Source: Perognathus longimembris pacificus
Taxonomy: Eukaryota; Chordata; Mammalia; Rodentia; Heteromyidae
Length of the DNA stretch: 64,000 bases
Assembly (NCBI RefSeq): GCF_023159225.1
Contig: NC_063173.1
Coordinates: 7,012,352-7,076,351 of the forward strand
Reading direction: 5' to 3'
The notes beneath the pieces were generated by a model. That model was not told the DNA's origin and did not search any database. It saw only the letters and a list, made by a program, of their open reading frames with translations. Within the stretch, counting starts at the first letter, position 1. Every line of letters begins with the position of its first letter. The translations under genes and the position numbers were made by a program. Of the stretch, positions 41,016 to 51,945 are shown piece after piece.

Positions 41016-41454
41016 TAAACCCTTGAATAATTAAACAACAGAGTAGACCTAGCTGAATAAAGTATTAAGGAATATAAAGTAGATCTTGGGAATTTTCTGC
41101 GGTGGAGAGAATATAGAATAAGATGAGAAATGAAATAGACAAGACTACAAATGTGGGAGCCTAAATAAGGGATTCAGCACAGCGAGACATGGGGAGACTG
41201 AAAGAGCTGTGAGGAAAGCAGAAAATAGCGCTGTTAAGCAAGGCACTCAAGAGCTGGCAAGTTTAGCCTTTCATTTCCCTTGCAGTCACTCCACGGAGAG
41301 TTAGAACACTGAAAACAGGATTCCAGTAAGAGGAGAAGGAAAGGAGAAATGGGTATTATTCCAACGAAGGTTGGCCATTAACTTTTGAGAATTACAGGAA
41401 GCAACCGCACAGATAAAGAGCATACTATGCTTTCACAGAATTCTTCTTTTTCAT
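41016..41454. other. Unique sequence
   Basis: Nothing is recognised. Confidence 0.4.
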
Positions 41455-41812
41455 TTTTATTTTTTGGAGATACTGGGGTTTGAGCTCAGGGTTTTTCACA
41501 CTTCAGGTAGATGTTCTTCTGCCTGAGACCTGCCTCCAGCCCTCTTTTATGTAGGTTATTTTTGAGATAGGGTCTGTCTTTTTTTCCCCCAGGAACACAA
41601 AGGGGTCCAATATGCCTCTTTGGGGCTTTGTCTGGAAAATAGGCTAGCAGGCATACACCACTAATTTCAGCTCCATTGAGCACAGATTGCAAGGACCTTT
41701 TTTTTTTTGCTGGGAGCTGGACTCAAACCATGATCTATCTAACCTCAACCTCCCAAATAGCTATCACTGGTGGCAGAAGCCACTGGCACAGAATTAAAAA
41801 AAAAAAAAAAAA
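41455..41812 (-). repeat. B1-B1-dID compound SINE
   Basis: ID-derived module 'tactggggtttgagctcagggtttttcac', 'tgcctccagcc', then a B1 unit ('tttgagatagggtctgtc', 'gcaggcatacaccac') and a second B1 unit ('gctgggagctggactcaaaccatgatc', 'caatagctatcactggtggcagaagccac'-like). It is followed by an A-run of about 17. Confidence 0.65.
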
Positions 41813-42365
41813 GATATTGACATTGACAGTTACAGCAACCAAAATTCAAAGATACAAAGTAGGCCTGAAAATCAACCACAGAGATTAACTATAATTCAGC
41901 ACCACTTAGTAGGTAATAAAATTAGAACTCATGAGTGAACTTATATATATTACAAGAATGTAAAAATTCAACATTTTATACTATTCAACATTTCATCAGA
42001 AAAGAATATAAACAAACATTTTTTGAGCAAAATGCAAGGGTTATAGGGCCAATTGCCCTTACTACAATTTGAAATTTTATGTTTAAGGATAACTAGAAGT
42101 AATGGAAGAAATATAGGTATGAGATGAAAGAATGAGCAGTGATGTTTTTAGTAGTATTTACAATAACCTTTATCTTTCATAATCAAGAGAAAGCTTATTC
42201 ATTATTAAAAATGTGCACTTTTTGGAAATATATATGGAAAATTTGCAAAAATATACCTGATACTAGGATATAATACAAGGTTCAACATACATGCATATAA
42301 TAAAGACTGTAGATTGTCCTAAGACACCTTACAAAAATATAGCTTTGAAAATATATATTCCTATA
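41813..42365. other. AT-rich unique sequence
   Basis: Nothing is recognised. Confidence 0.4.
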
Positions 42366-42550
42366 TAAAAGCACAAAAGGTGAACAAACACAACAATGGA
42401 ACTCACTAGACACCATCAGGAAAATGAACTACACATCTTGTGGGTGAGCATGGGAGGAAAACTCGGGGAGAGTGGGGAGGGGTCATTACTTGATTCATGT
42501 AACTGTGACTCATCTGTATATCACTTTATAAGAACAACTTTACAAAAGAA
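42366..42550 (+). mobile_element. L1 3' terminal fragment
   Basis: 'gcacaaaaggtgaacaaacacaacaatggaactcactagacaccatc', 'gaggggtcattacttgattcatgtaactgtgac', 'tgtatatcactttataagaacaac' fit the distal L1 3'UTR. Confidence 0.85.
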
Positions 42551-43532
42551 CAGACTGGTTGAATAATCCCATTGCTATTAGAGATTGTCCATAAAAAGTT
42601 TTAAAAAAATCTTCCTACAAGTAAATCAGATAGCTAGATAACTTTTGTAGATAGTTTTATCACTCAATGAAAAGGTAGAAATTTTCAATTATAGGAATCA
42701 TTCTACAGAATAGAGAAGAGAAGAACACTCACCAACTCAATTTTGTAGTTAATGTAAAATTGATAATAAAATTAGGCAAGTTCATTGTATACTTAGGTTC
42801 AAAAATACTTATCAAACTCTTACCATAAGAAATCTATTTAGAGATATCAGTATTTTATTATATACATGCATCATGCTCAAGTTGACTTTATGCCAGAAAT
42901 CCAAATTAAGTTTAACATTAGAAGTGTATTAATGTGAGTCAACCTATTAACATGAAGATACGTTTATACTTTACAATTTGATGATGATAGAACATGTAAA
43001 CCATCAAACAGAGTGACAGCTGGTAAAAGTTCAATACACATAATTTTCCTTTTCCCTTCTAAGACGCTAATGATCCACGGCCTCATTTTCTTGCATTATA
43101 AACAACTAACTTTGACTCACCTAAACAGAAAGATGCTTTATCAGAAGCTTGTGGGAAAACTTAGGGGATGAAAGAACCAGACATGGAAAAGACAGCTGCT
43201 GCTGGCAAGATTAACTCCAGCAGAAGGTAGACAGGCCACCTGCCTCCTTCGAAAAGGACGCATCTGGCTTAAGGGGCAAGTTTCAGCCTCTAAGATTTCC
43301 TCAGCTCTGGAATGTGGAGGCATGTGCCCTGATTTATAGTTAGACCTAAATCAACCTCTTTCAGAGAGAGGAGCTTCCCCAGAAGAAAATGGCATGCACT
43401 TCAGAGAGAGAGTAGACACTCTACAGCCACAAGCAGCCCTGACATGGAGGAAACAGCCTCCCCCAATGAGCTTTTCCATTAGAAATCAGTCTCGCCCTTC
43501 CTGACCAAGGTCCTTGTGCCTATACAAATGTT
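42551..43532. other. Unique sequence
   Basis: 42551-43050 is AT-rich. 43100-43480 is more mixed, and 'ctttgactcacctaaacagaaagatgctttatcagaagc' suggests an ancient repeat that I cannot name. No gene is seen. Confidence 0.4.
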
Positions 43533-43544
43533 ACACTGGTTCTC

Positions 43545-43757
43545 TTTCTTTTGTTTTGTTTTTTTGCCAGTCCTGGGGCTTGAACTCAGGGTCTGAGCAC
43601 TGTCCCTGGCTTCTTTTTGCTCAAGGCTAGCACTCAGCCACTTGAGCCACAGCGCCACCTCTGGCCGTTTTCTGTATATGTGGTGCTGGGGAATCGATCC
43701 CAGGACTTCATGTATCTGAGACGAGCACTTTACCACTAGGCCATATTCCCAGCACCT
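43545..43757 (-). mobile_element. IDL-Geo SINE with 12-bp target duplication
   Basis: Older-type right module ('cttctttttgctcaagg') with 'ggggaatcgatcccagg'. ACACTGGTTCTC is duplicated at 43533-43544 and 43758-43769. Confidence 0.96.
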
Positions 43758-43769
43758 ACACTGGTTCTC

Positions 43770-44897
43770 AGATGAGCCCTTTCTTAGTTTTTAAACCTAC
43801 GTAGGTAAAAGTGCCATGTTCTTAGGAGATGATTGAGGAGGTATCACGTCAGTCTGGGCTATGGGAACACTTCTGACACCTTTCCAACCTTTTTCTATCA
43901 TAGAATCCCCACTTAATATCCAAGTTCATACTTTCAGGTTAAAATTGGACTAAAGCAGAAAGTAGTCAAGAGACTCTTCTCAAATGAGACACAGAATGGA
44001 AAACCATCTTGAGGCCTCAGGCCCTTCTCTATCCACTCAAGGAAGGGCTGGGTTTTCTATTGCAGGAGCTGCACCTGTGACAGATAAGATTTTGTTTCCT
44101 CATAGTGATTATCTTTAATGACCTGTCTGGCTTTCTATAATAGATGTAGCCTATTTACAAACGATGTCACTATCTTTAGAAAATGGTATGGTTAGAAATT
44201 AACATCAAATTTCACCTTAAGGAACTCTACTGGCTTGTAATCCAAACACAAAGCTAGTGACGCTCTCCCAGTAACTCTGCACAACAGACGTCACCTGTTG
44301 CCATTGCACCTGTTGATGGCTTCCTGAATTCAAACGCTGCTCTGCAGTACCCCCTCCGGCTTCTGTGTGAGGCTGAGTGTGGGTAGCATCTCTCTTCTCT
44401 TCCTATTAGCTTCCTGACACTGCCCTCCACGCTGCTTCCAGGGAACTCCAGCCTCAGTGCCCTCTGCTCAACATTCATTCATATTATCCTTTGCTTCTGC
44501 TCTACACATTTATTCACAACACAAGGCATTGTGTTCTCTGACTCTGCCCTACCTGTTTAATTTTCCTTTACTCGATGTGGAAAAAAGTCCTATGCGTTAC
44601 AATGCCCATTGCCTGGAGAAACCTTCCAAGATTTCCAAGATAGATTCTTCAACATCTGATAGATACCGGCTAAAAGAATCCCCAATGTTTCCCTGTTTTC
44701 TGCCCAATATTTCCAAGTCTTTATATAACGGCTTTCCCACTGAGTTGCAGTGGAGCCGATAGGAACTCACAGTGGAATATGGCAAAGATGACCGCATGTC
44801 ACTGCCTTGACTAGGTATAAAAGGACTAGGTATTAAAGGATAAAGTAGTAGGCTAGGACACCCATGGTTACCTGCTTTGTGTAAGCCTGTGTTTGAG
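43770..44897. other. Unique sequence, possible L2 scrap
   Basis: 44400-44580 ('ccctccacgctgcttccagggaactccagcctcagtgccctctgctc') has an L2-like flavour but is not decisive. Open frames at 44254-44797 lack recognisable features. Confidence 0.35.
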
Positions 44898-44909
44898 CAC
44901 TAGAGAAAG

Positions 44910-45118
44910 TTTCTTTTATTTTGTTTTTTTTGGCAATCCTGGGCTTGAACTCAGGGCCTGAGCTCTGTCCCTGGCTTCTTTTTACTCAAATCTAGCACTC
45001 TACCACTTGAGCCACAGCGCCACTTCTGGCTTTTTCTATATATGTGGTGCTGGGGAATGGAACCCAGGGCTTCATGTATACGAGACGAGGATGTTACCAC
45101 TAGGCCATATTCCCAGCC
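44910..45118 (-). mobile_element. IDL-Geo SINE with 12-bp target duplication
   Basis: Older type ('cttctttttactcaaatc', 'ggaatggaacccaggg'). CACTAGAGAAAG is duplicated exactly at 44898-44909 and 45119-45130. Confidence 0.96.
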
Positions 45119-45234
45119 CACTAGAGAAAGATTCTCAATTTTGTCTTAAAGACACTAACACCTAGCTAGGGATCTTCCTGAGGACAGGGCAGGGCAGGGG
45201 GTTGTGCGCAGACTCGAGCACCTCAGCTGGTGCC

Positions 45235-45476
45235 CACCAGTAAGAGCCTGGAGCTCTCAGACAATTGTCCAGAAATCAATCCTGTTAGAAATCTGTGGGG
45301 GCTTCCCGGTGGATCTCTCCCCGGCTCAGCCTCTGATGAGACCACAGCCTTGGCTGGCAGCCAGGGAGCCCTTGAAGCAGTGAATTCTGCTAAGCTGGGT
45401 TTGGAGTCAACCAGTGGAAACTGTGAGGGGAAAAAAGTGTGTGGTTTTCACCAAATAAATTTGTGGAATTGAAATA
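45235..45476 (+). repeat. Ancient repeat 3' end (probably L1M-type)
   Basis: 'cctctgatgagaccacagccttggctg', 'tgctaagctgggtttggagtc', 'ggaaactgtgaggggaaaaaagtgtgtggttttcaccaaataaatttgtgg' match in order a mammal-wide repeat end recalled as 'gatgagaccacagccctggctgac .. agctaagct .. ggaaactgtgagataataaatgtgtgttgttttaagcc'. Confidence 0.5.
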
Positions 45477-45865
45477 TAAGGATAGAAAACGAACATGTTA
45501 GCAGCCCACCATACTCTCATGGGGCTTTATCTTCATCAAGCAGCTTACACTTTTATACTCAAATTGCTTTCTAATAGATGATGGTATTTCAAGAGCAATT
45601 CCTGTATCTTTTAAAGATGCATATTTTGAGTATCTGACAAAGGATGTGTTCAATGACACTTGGCTGTGACAAGGAGAAGAAAGTAAATGTGCATATCTAA
45701 AAGAATATTAGGTATGCTATTGACACCATTAAACACTTGTCATGGAACACACAGTTCCTTTTCAGTTGTAATAATTTATGAGCATGAATCTTGCAAAACT
45801 AAACAGAAGAAAATGAAATAATACTATTGTGTATGTGTGTGTGCATATGTGTGTACTTATACAAT
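45477..45865. other. Unique sequence
   Basis: Nothing is recognised. 45830-45865 is TGTG-rich. Confidence 0.4.
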
Positions 45866-46089
45866 TTGTCATAGCTAAAATATGGAACCAACCCAGATGC
45901 CCCTCAGTAGATAAGTGGATCAGGAAAATGTGGTACATATACACAATGGGATTCTATGTCTCTACTAGGAAGAATGGCATTGCCCCATTCCCAAGGAAAT
46001 GGAAGGACTTGGAAAAAATTATACTAAGTAAAGTGTGCCAGACCCAAAGAAACATGGACTCTATGGTCTCCCTCATAGGGAATAATTAG
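45829..46089 (+). pseudogene. L1 ORF2 C-terminus, intact frame to its stop
   Basis: The frame is open to a normal ORF2 stop: 'IAKIWNQPRCPSVDKWIRK', 'WYIYTMGFYVSTRKNGIAPF', 'LEKIILSKVCQTQRNMDSM'. About 75 codons are L1-derived (canonical IAKTWNQPKCPT.IDWIKKMWHIYTMEYYAAIK). The first dozen codons come from TG-rich flanking DNA, not from L1. Without the upstream domains it has no activity. Confidence 0.9.
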
Positions 46090-46565
46090 CACAGGTTTAG
46101 GCAACTCACAGCAGAGGATCACAAGAGCCCAACAGCTATACCCTTAGGAAAACCTAAGATGATGCTAAGTTCAATGAACTCCATGTTACGGAAACAAGTG
46201 TTATACATTGTTGTAATTATTTGCAACATGCCATGTGAAATGTACCCTTTTTCTTTTTTCTTGTATTCCATTCCTTCCTGTGGTTTCACCTCACTATCAC
46301 CGTATCTTAGTACCGTGGATACTGTATATACGTGTATTAGAGCTAGGGAAGGGAAAGGGAATACCAAAATCGAGAGACAAAGGAAAAAAAGACAAAAGAT
46401 TCCAAAAGCAATACTTGCAAAACCATTTGGTGTGAACAACTCATCAGTGGAGAGGGGATGGGGGAGGGAGGGAAATGAGGGAGGAGGTAACAAGTTGAAC
46501 AAGAAAGGTACATATGAAACTGAAACCCCTCTGCAATGCACTTTGACAATAAAGGGGGAAAATAA
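45866..46565 (+). mobile_element. 5'-truncated L1 (ORF2 end plus 3'UTR)
   Basis: It begins in 'aatatggaaccaacccagatgcccctcagtagataagtgg' and runs through the ORF2 stop (46087-46089). The complete 3'UTR follows, with a G-rich part at 46450-46490, ending 'ctttgacaataaagggggaaaataaag'. It is the best-preserved 3'UTR in the window and a useful reference for the others. Confidence 0.94.
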
Positions 46566-47819
46566 AGTGCTTATAAAACCTAATGTATGTAGAAAGTTTG
46601 TAGGAATTTGGTACTTTGGTTAGGAATGTACTGCAATGACTCTGGTAGCCACAAGGTGGCAGAGTGTTGGCATTGTGTATCTTACGCAAAAGCCTTCAGA
46701 ACCTGAGTTCACCCTATCTTCAAAGGCAAATTTAATTGAGATTTTGGGATTCTTCCCAACCATGTTCACATGCCAGGTTCATAGATTAGGTAGGATAACA
46801 CACACACACACACAATATACATGTATATGAAGGCACTTAGAAAGGGCCATGGCAGTATATAAAATCATATATATTAAAAAAAAAAAAGATTTGTAGATCT
46901 AATTCCCAAATGGCTTCAGATCTTAAAATGATCACAGACCAGCCTGATTGTTGCCTTCTCTGTTTAAATATATGAAATATTCACCCTTTCCCACATAAAA
47001 ACAAATAAAACAAGATAAAACAAATAAACAAACAAACAAAAAAACCCTGGTGAAATCACAAAAGCAATGCTTCTCTTTAGATCCTTAAGTCAAAAAAAGC
47101 AGCAAAAATTATTTGATACCTTGGTAAGGTTTTAAAATTCAAAGATGCATATTTGTGTGTTTTTTTTCCTGTCAAGGCCACAAATGAATATTATTTCCAT
47201 GCTAGAAAGGAAGGAAAACTTGATCTAATTCATCAAGCCCAAGATCTTGATATACAGCATACATGCATACATTTGTTACACTAATTTCTCTCCCTATGGA
47301 ATGTAGTCTTCCCCAAGGTTTGGGGTTTCTTTGATAGGGTCTGAATTTTTTGGTAGTGTCTGAATATTGTGTAAGTTTATCCTTTCTTATATATCCTTTC
47401 TTATATCCTTACTTATAGTGCTACTATTGCACTAAAGAGAACTCAGAAGATAACGTCTTCTTTGGGAAAATAGTAACTGTAAGTCTAAGCACACCACAAC
47501 TATATTGCAGTAATTATATAATTTCCTGCAAGTGTGCCAGGCAGAAAGGAGTCATTCAAACATAATAAATAGAATAATGAATCTTTCATGTATAGTTATT
47601 AGAGTGAATTTTATAGCCTGAGTTCAAGAACAGCATGAAATATTTGCTGTATAAATGTTCACTGAATCAACAATGAACAGAATGTCACATGTGTGTGTAT
47701 ATTATGCATAGGTGTATATACACCTATATTATACATTATATTTATATTTTTATACAATAAGTTTGTGCTTCCTATTTGATATACAAGACTGATAAATCAA
47801 GAACTTATTTTTTTCATTA
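46566..47819. other. AT-rich unique sequence with a palindrome
   Basis: 46798-46813 is a short CA run and 46875-46887 an A-run. 47708-47727 is a perfect 20-bp palindrome (ATAGGTGTATATACACCTAT). No gene or transposon is recognised. Confidence 0.45.
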
Positions 47820-48035
47820 GTGGTACCAGGAATTGACATCAGGGCCTTGCAGTGACTAGGCAGTCTGTCTACACTTGAGCAATCCCCTAACACCCCCCTA
47901 ACACTGTGCTCCTCAACACCACTTTTGTTTTTCAGGAAGGTCTTATACTTTTACCTGGCTGGCCTTTGACCCTGATCCTCCTACTTATAGCTCCCAAGTA
48001 GCTAGGATTATAGACCGGTGCCCCAAAGCCCTGTT
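47820..48035 (-). repeat. B1-dID / B1-Geo SINE, diverged
   Basis: 'taccaggaattgacatcagggccttgcagtgactaggc', then 'caggaaggtcttatacttttacctggctggcctttgaccctgatcctcc' and 'aagtagctaggattatagacc'. Confidence 0.65.
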
Positions 48036-48214
48036 AAGCAAAACTTCATGTAAAATATTTCACTAACAACCACTTCCGTTCCCAAAGTTTAATGACAACA
48101 CCTGAGAAAATTAACAGTGACAGAGAAAAAGCACAGGAGGTAATAAGCTAAAGAAAGCTGTAAACAATGGAGGCTCTTTCCCATTTATTTTCCTTTTTCT
48201 AAAATAATACACGC

Positions 48215-48430
48215 AAGCCAGGAACCAGTGGCTCACATCTGTAATCCCAGCTACTCAGGAGGCTGAGATCTGAGGGTCAGCCCCAACAGGAAAGTGTGTG
48301 ACATTCTAATCTTTAACCAGCAAGGAGCCAAGTGGAATGGCCTAAGTGGCCTGGCACCCAGCCTTGAGTGGAAAAGCTAAAAGACAGTGTGTAAGCCCTG
48401 AGTTCAAGCCTGAGTCCTATCATTTAATTA
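48215..48430 (+). repeat. B1-Geo SINE
   Basis: 'accagtggctcacatctgtaatcccagctactcaggaggctgagatctgagg', shortened middle, 'gccctgagttcaagcc'. The right module is altered ('gtggaatggcctaagtggcctgg'). Confidence 0.83.
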
Positions 48431-49591
48431 GTCAATTCATTAAATAACATTTAAAATATATCGGTATGTTAGGTTAGAGTTCCTCAACCCACTCTCTTCT
48501 TTAGCTCCTAACATTTCTCTGAGAATTGTTTCCCAATTTAACTTTCCTCCCAGGTTATCTAGGAACCATTACACAATAAGGATATACCTGCAATTTTGTA
48601 ATCAATTTTAGTTCCCATTGACTTCCTTACATGAAAGGCAAGTTTTAAGTTACTGACGCTGTTTTCCTAATCTCCTAGGTGTGATATTTATAATATTATT
48701 TTAGTCTTTCCATCAGTTATGTCTATAACACATAAATAACTTCTTTAAAACTCTATTTCTTTTATTACTATTTTTAATAGACTTTCATAACTATATATTA
48801 TAAAAATGTCAATGTCCGTATGTGTTATTTTTTAACATTTTTTCTTGTAATCATTTTTACTTGTAATTCTGTACTTTCTAGATAGCTGATATCTATATTT
48901 TATCATGTAACTATAGCAATATCATTTACAATTTGTTACAGTTTATTTCTAAAACCTGAAGCTTGATAAATGGCTTTTATATGACAATTATTCTATAAGA
49001 ATCATTCTGTGGCAGGTAATATACCATTAGATTTTTCTTTTCCCTGAAAATCTAATGTTATGAGTCATGTAACATATAAAAAATGTTTCTTGAAATAAAG
49101 GCAAATGGATTTATTCCCCTCACTATCCGTTCATTTATAAATTCATCACAATTTTTTTGGATTTATACTGTCTTATATTACTTGCTTTGTATTTTACTTG
49201 GAAAAACAGTTTCGCCAGCTACCCAGGGTTTTAACTGTCTAGTTTGCTTCTAACATTTTTTGATATTATCATCATATATTTATTTATTCACAGACTTTTG
49301 ATAATAGGATTTATTCTGTCAAGTCACTGTTTCTCTGTTTCTCTAGGTTCTGGAAGCTTCCAACAGCTTCTGAACCTCCTCTTTTATCTAAATTGAGGGC
49401 TCCTCAGTCCAGGTCTGTCATTTGGGATTTTCCATCACTGCCTCCTCCTGGTTTTTCTAAGCTGAATCCACTCTTTCCTAAACACGTGGCTTCCTCCTTC
49501 TGGGTTTACTCTCTCAGTGAGTATTTCACACAATTAATGACACAATAGTGTATGGAAGGTAAATTTTGCAAGTGTTCATATTACCAACATG
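48431..49591. other. AT-rich unique sequence
   Basis: 49025-49035 and 49047-49057 are perfect 11-bp inverted arms (CATTAGATTTT / AAAATCTAATG) around an 11-base spacer. Nothing else is recognised. Confidence 0.45.
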
Positions 49592-49775
49592 TTTTAAATT
49601 TAATTTTATTGTCAAGGTTACGTACAGAGGGTTACAGTTGCATAAGTAAGGTACTGAGTACATTTCTTGTCGAACATTATTAGTCCCTCCCTTGTTTCTC
49701 TCCCACTTTCCTTAACCCCTCCTCCCCCCATGTTGTAAAGTTCATTTCCAACATACTGTCTTGTCTTTTGTCTCA
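49592..49775 (-). mobile_element. L1 3' terminal fragment
   Basis: 'ttttattgtcaaggttacgtacagagggttacagttgcataagtaaggtactgagtacatttcttgtcgaac' is the complement of the L1 3' end, and a C-rich 49715-49730 corresponds to its G-rich tract. The poly-T side lies at about 49595. Confidence 0.9.
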
Positions 49776-49899
49776 GCATTTCATTCATTTGTTTAATCTA
49801 TTCTTACACTTGCTACTTTAGTTGTTTATAGGACTCTAAATTAACAAACGTAGCCCTCCACATTGTGAGTGCTTTCAACGTAACTCTTGACATCGTAGA

Positions 49900-50235
49900 T
49901 GTCTCTGTTTTCCATTGCTGCAACAAAGTACTGGAGAGAACCAACTGGAAAAATAGAAGGGTTTTGATGGTGTCAGCACATGTATGCTGATTCCATACTT
50001 TATCATCCTGGAAACAGGAGACAGGGGATGTTCACTGACTTTCTAAATGGAAATGAAAGAGAGATCAAAAAGAGAAACAAACAAAACAACAACAAAGGCA
50101 TGCCCTCACTGACTGGAAGATCTCATCTTACAATCCACCCTTTAATGTTTTCCCCCACCTCCCAAGGACATCATATGCTGGAGATGGGGGTGGGGTGGGG
50201 GGAGGGGGGACGTATGCAAACCATGATAGCATCAG
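49900..50235 (-). repeat. Possible solo LTR of a MaLR-type endogenous retroelement
   Basis: 'gttttccattgctgcaacaaagtactggagagaacc' resembles the complement of the recalled rodent MaLR LTR 3' end, and 'cccccacctcccaaggacatcatatgctgg' and 'gcaaaccatgatagca' its 5' end. The middle holds A-rich and G-rich inserts. No internal coding region accompanies it. The call rests on three short matches. Confidence 0.4.
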
Positions 50236-50881
50236 AGATTATTAAATACTTGATGAATTGACTGACAGTGGGTCTGTAGCATTTTCACTCTTCATGAAGT
50301 TCATTTTTATCTCCTATGTTTGATCAACCTGTGGCAGTTACATGTCTCTGAAAAATCTAAGTTATAAAGCTGAGCATGTTCATATTAACTTGTGTGGTAT
50401 GGAGCCAGGGGAAGGAAGATCCGTCTGGTTACTATTTCCCATCTGCAAGTAAAATGAGGGTTGGAAAAAAATGAATGAATCTCTCATAAATGAGTCTAAG
50501 TTACTCTTAGTACTAAGAAGATCCATTTACCTTGTCCAATTTGATTAGCTATTTTCAATTAACAAGTTGTGTAAAACATTCCATCTGTTGTCTCTCCGAG
50601 GTAAACATAGACAGGGTCTCAATGGAGTTTCACGTGAGGAGGGAAGGGGAAGATGGATGGTGGATGGAGTGGGGATACACACAACTGGTAAACCACAGTT
50701 TCTCTGAAAGATTCTGTATAATTTAATATATAAAGTAACTAACTCATACACACTGGAAATTAAGCATTCTATAAAACACCAAATGTTAAATTTTATGTAG
50801 ACAAGAGGGAAATTACAATTGCAGGGAAATGGTTATGTACTGATCCATGCTCAGTTTATATAATTATAAAAACAGCATGGA
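50236..50881. other. Unique sequence
   Basis: 50420-50470 ('ttcccatctgcaagtaaaatgagggttgg') may be a MIR scrap. Otherwise nothing is recognised. Confidence 0.35.
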
Positions 50882-50965
50882 GGTTGGAGGCATGGCTCAA
50901 GTGAAGGAACACCAGCCATGGTGGTGATAGGAGAACAGAGCTCAAGACGTTGCACAGCACAGAGA
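50882..50965 (+). repeat. ID-like SINE monomer, diverged
   Basis: 'aggttggaggcatggctcaagtgaaggaacaccagcc' (A-box-like) and 'gagctcaagacgttgcacagcac' (B-box-like), then an A-rich tail to 50990. Confidence 0.5.
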
Positions 50966-51444
50966 ATTTAGAAAAAAAAATTAAAAATTTTCAAAATGTT
51001 ACCTTTAAATTACAATAAGCACTATGCTTAACCAAAGTAAACTTTGAATAACTTTGTGAGCACCATTTGGACACCAGAAAGCACCCTTATAATCTTCATC
51101 TGCTGTTTTTATTTCAGTCTCAAAGTAACTTTCCAGTCTATAAAATGCTCTTGATTTTACAAATATGGAGCAATGACTCTTTGCATTCACCATACTTCCT
51201 TTAATTCTAGGCTATCTCCTGGGAGTAGCCATGGGTTTATGCACAGACGTGATCACAGAATTCTTAAATTTTCAGTTCTTCCTTCTTTTTAGGAAGACAA
51301 ATCACTTGAAATGTATAACAAAATGAATCCTCAATGCACTTTAAATCTCCAATTCAACTTCAGAATTGGTGGTCCTGCCTATATTAGAAGGGGGAGTAAT
51401 AATCACAACTTTATGATTATATATGTACTTCTGTACACACACAC
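50966..51444. other. Unique sequence
   Basis: Nothing is recognised. Confidence 0.4.
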
Positions 51445-51479
51445 AATACGTTCTAAATAACAATCCCTTTTCCAATCAC

Positions 51480-51516
<37 letters not shown>

Positions 51517-51560
51517 CTTAATGCGTTCTAAATAACAATCCCTTTTCCAATCACCATACA
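51445..51560. repeat. Tandem duplication (75-bp period) spanning a CA repeat
   Basis: 51445-51485 and 51520-51560 are 41-bp copies with one difference (A/G at position 4), 75 bp apart. Between them lies a (CA)n run at about 51484-51514. A CA run also precedes the first copy. Confidence 0.95.
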
Positions 51561-51907
51561 TGTACCAGTAAATACTTACTGCTATTGCCCGTGTATAAGC
51601 ACAGCTCTAGTATTTTTGGATATCTTATATGAAGAAGATCTCATTAAACAGTCCATTTGTTTCATTATTAAGATAAGGGAATTCATAGAAATCTGATTAA
51701 GTAAAATAAATATATTCAGATCCAAATTTCATTCATTATGATTAAATAAAACCAAGTTGACTGAGAAACAATTAATTTCTAATTTTGAAAGGTTCTAAGT
51801 CAGCCACAACATGTAGCTGCATTTAGTAATGCAGCTAAAATATAAAAAATACAGTTGACTTTCAGCAATGCAATTACAAACAATTACTAGTCAAAAAAAT
51901 TAACTAC

Positions 51908-51945
<38 letters not shown>

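Noticed and set aside
46159..46623. 154-codon plus-strand open frame, the longest in the window
   Set aside because: It lies in an L1 3'UTR, begins in L1 sequence after the ORF2 stop, and shows no protein resemblance.
49025..49057. 11-bp perfect inverted arms with an 11-base spacer
   Set aside because: Too short and AT-rich to be distinguished from chance. Kept only as a note in the region entry.
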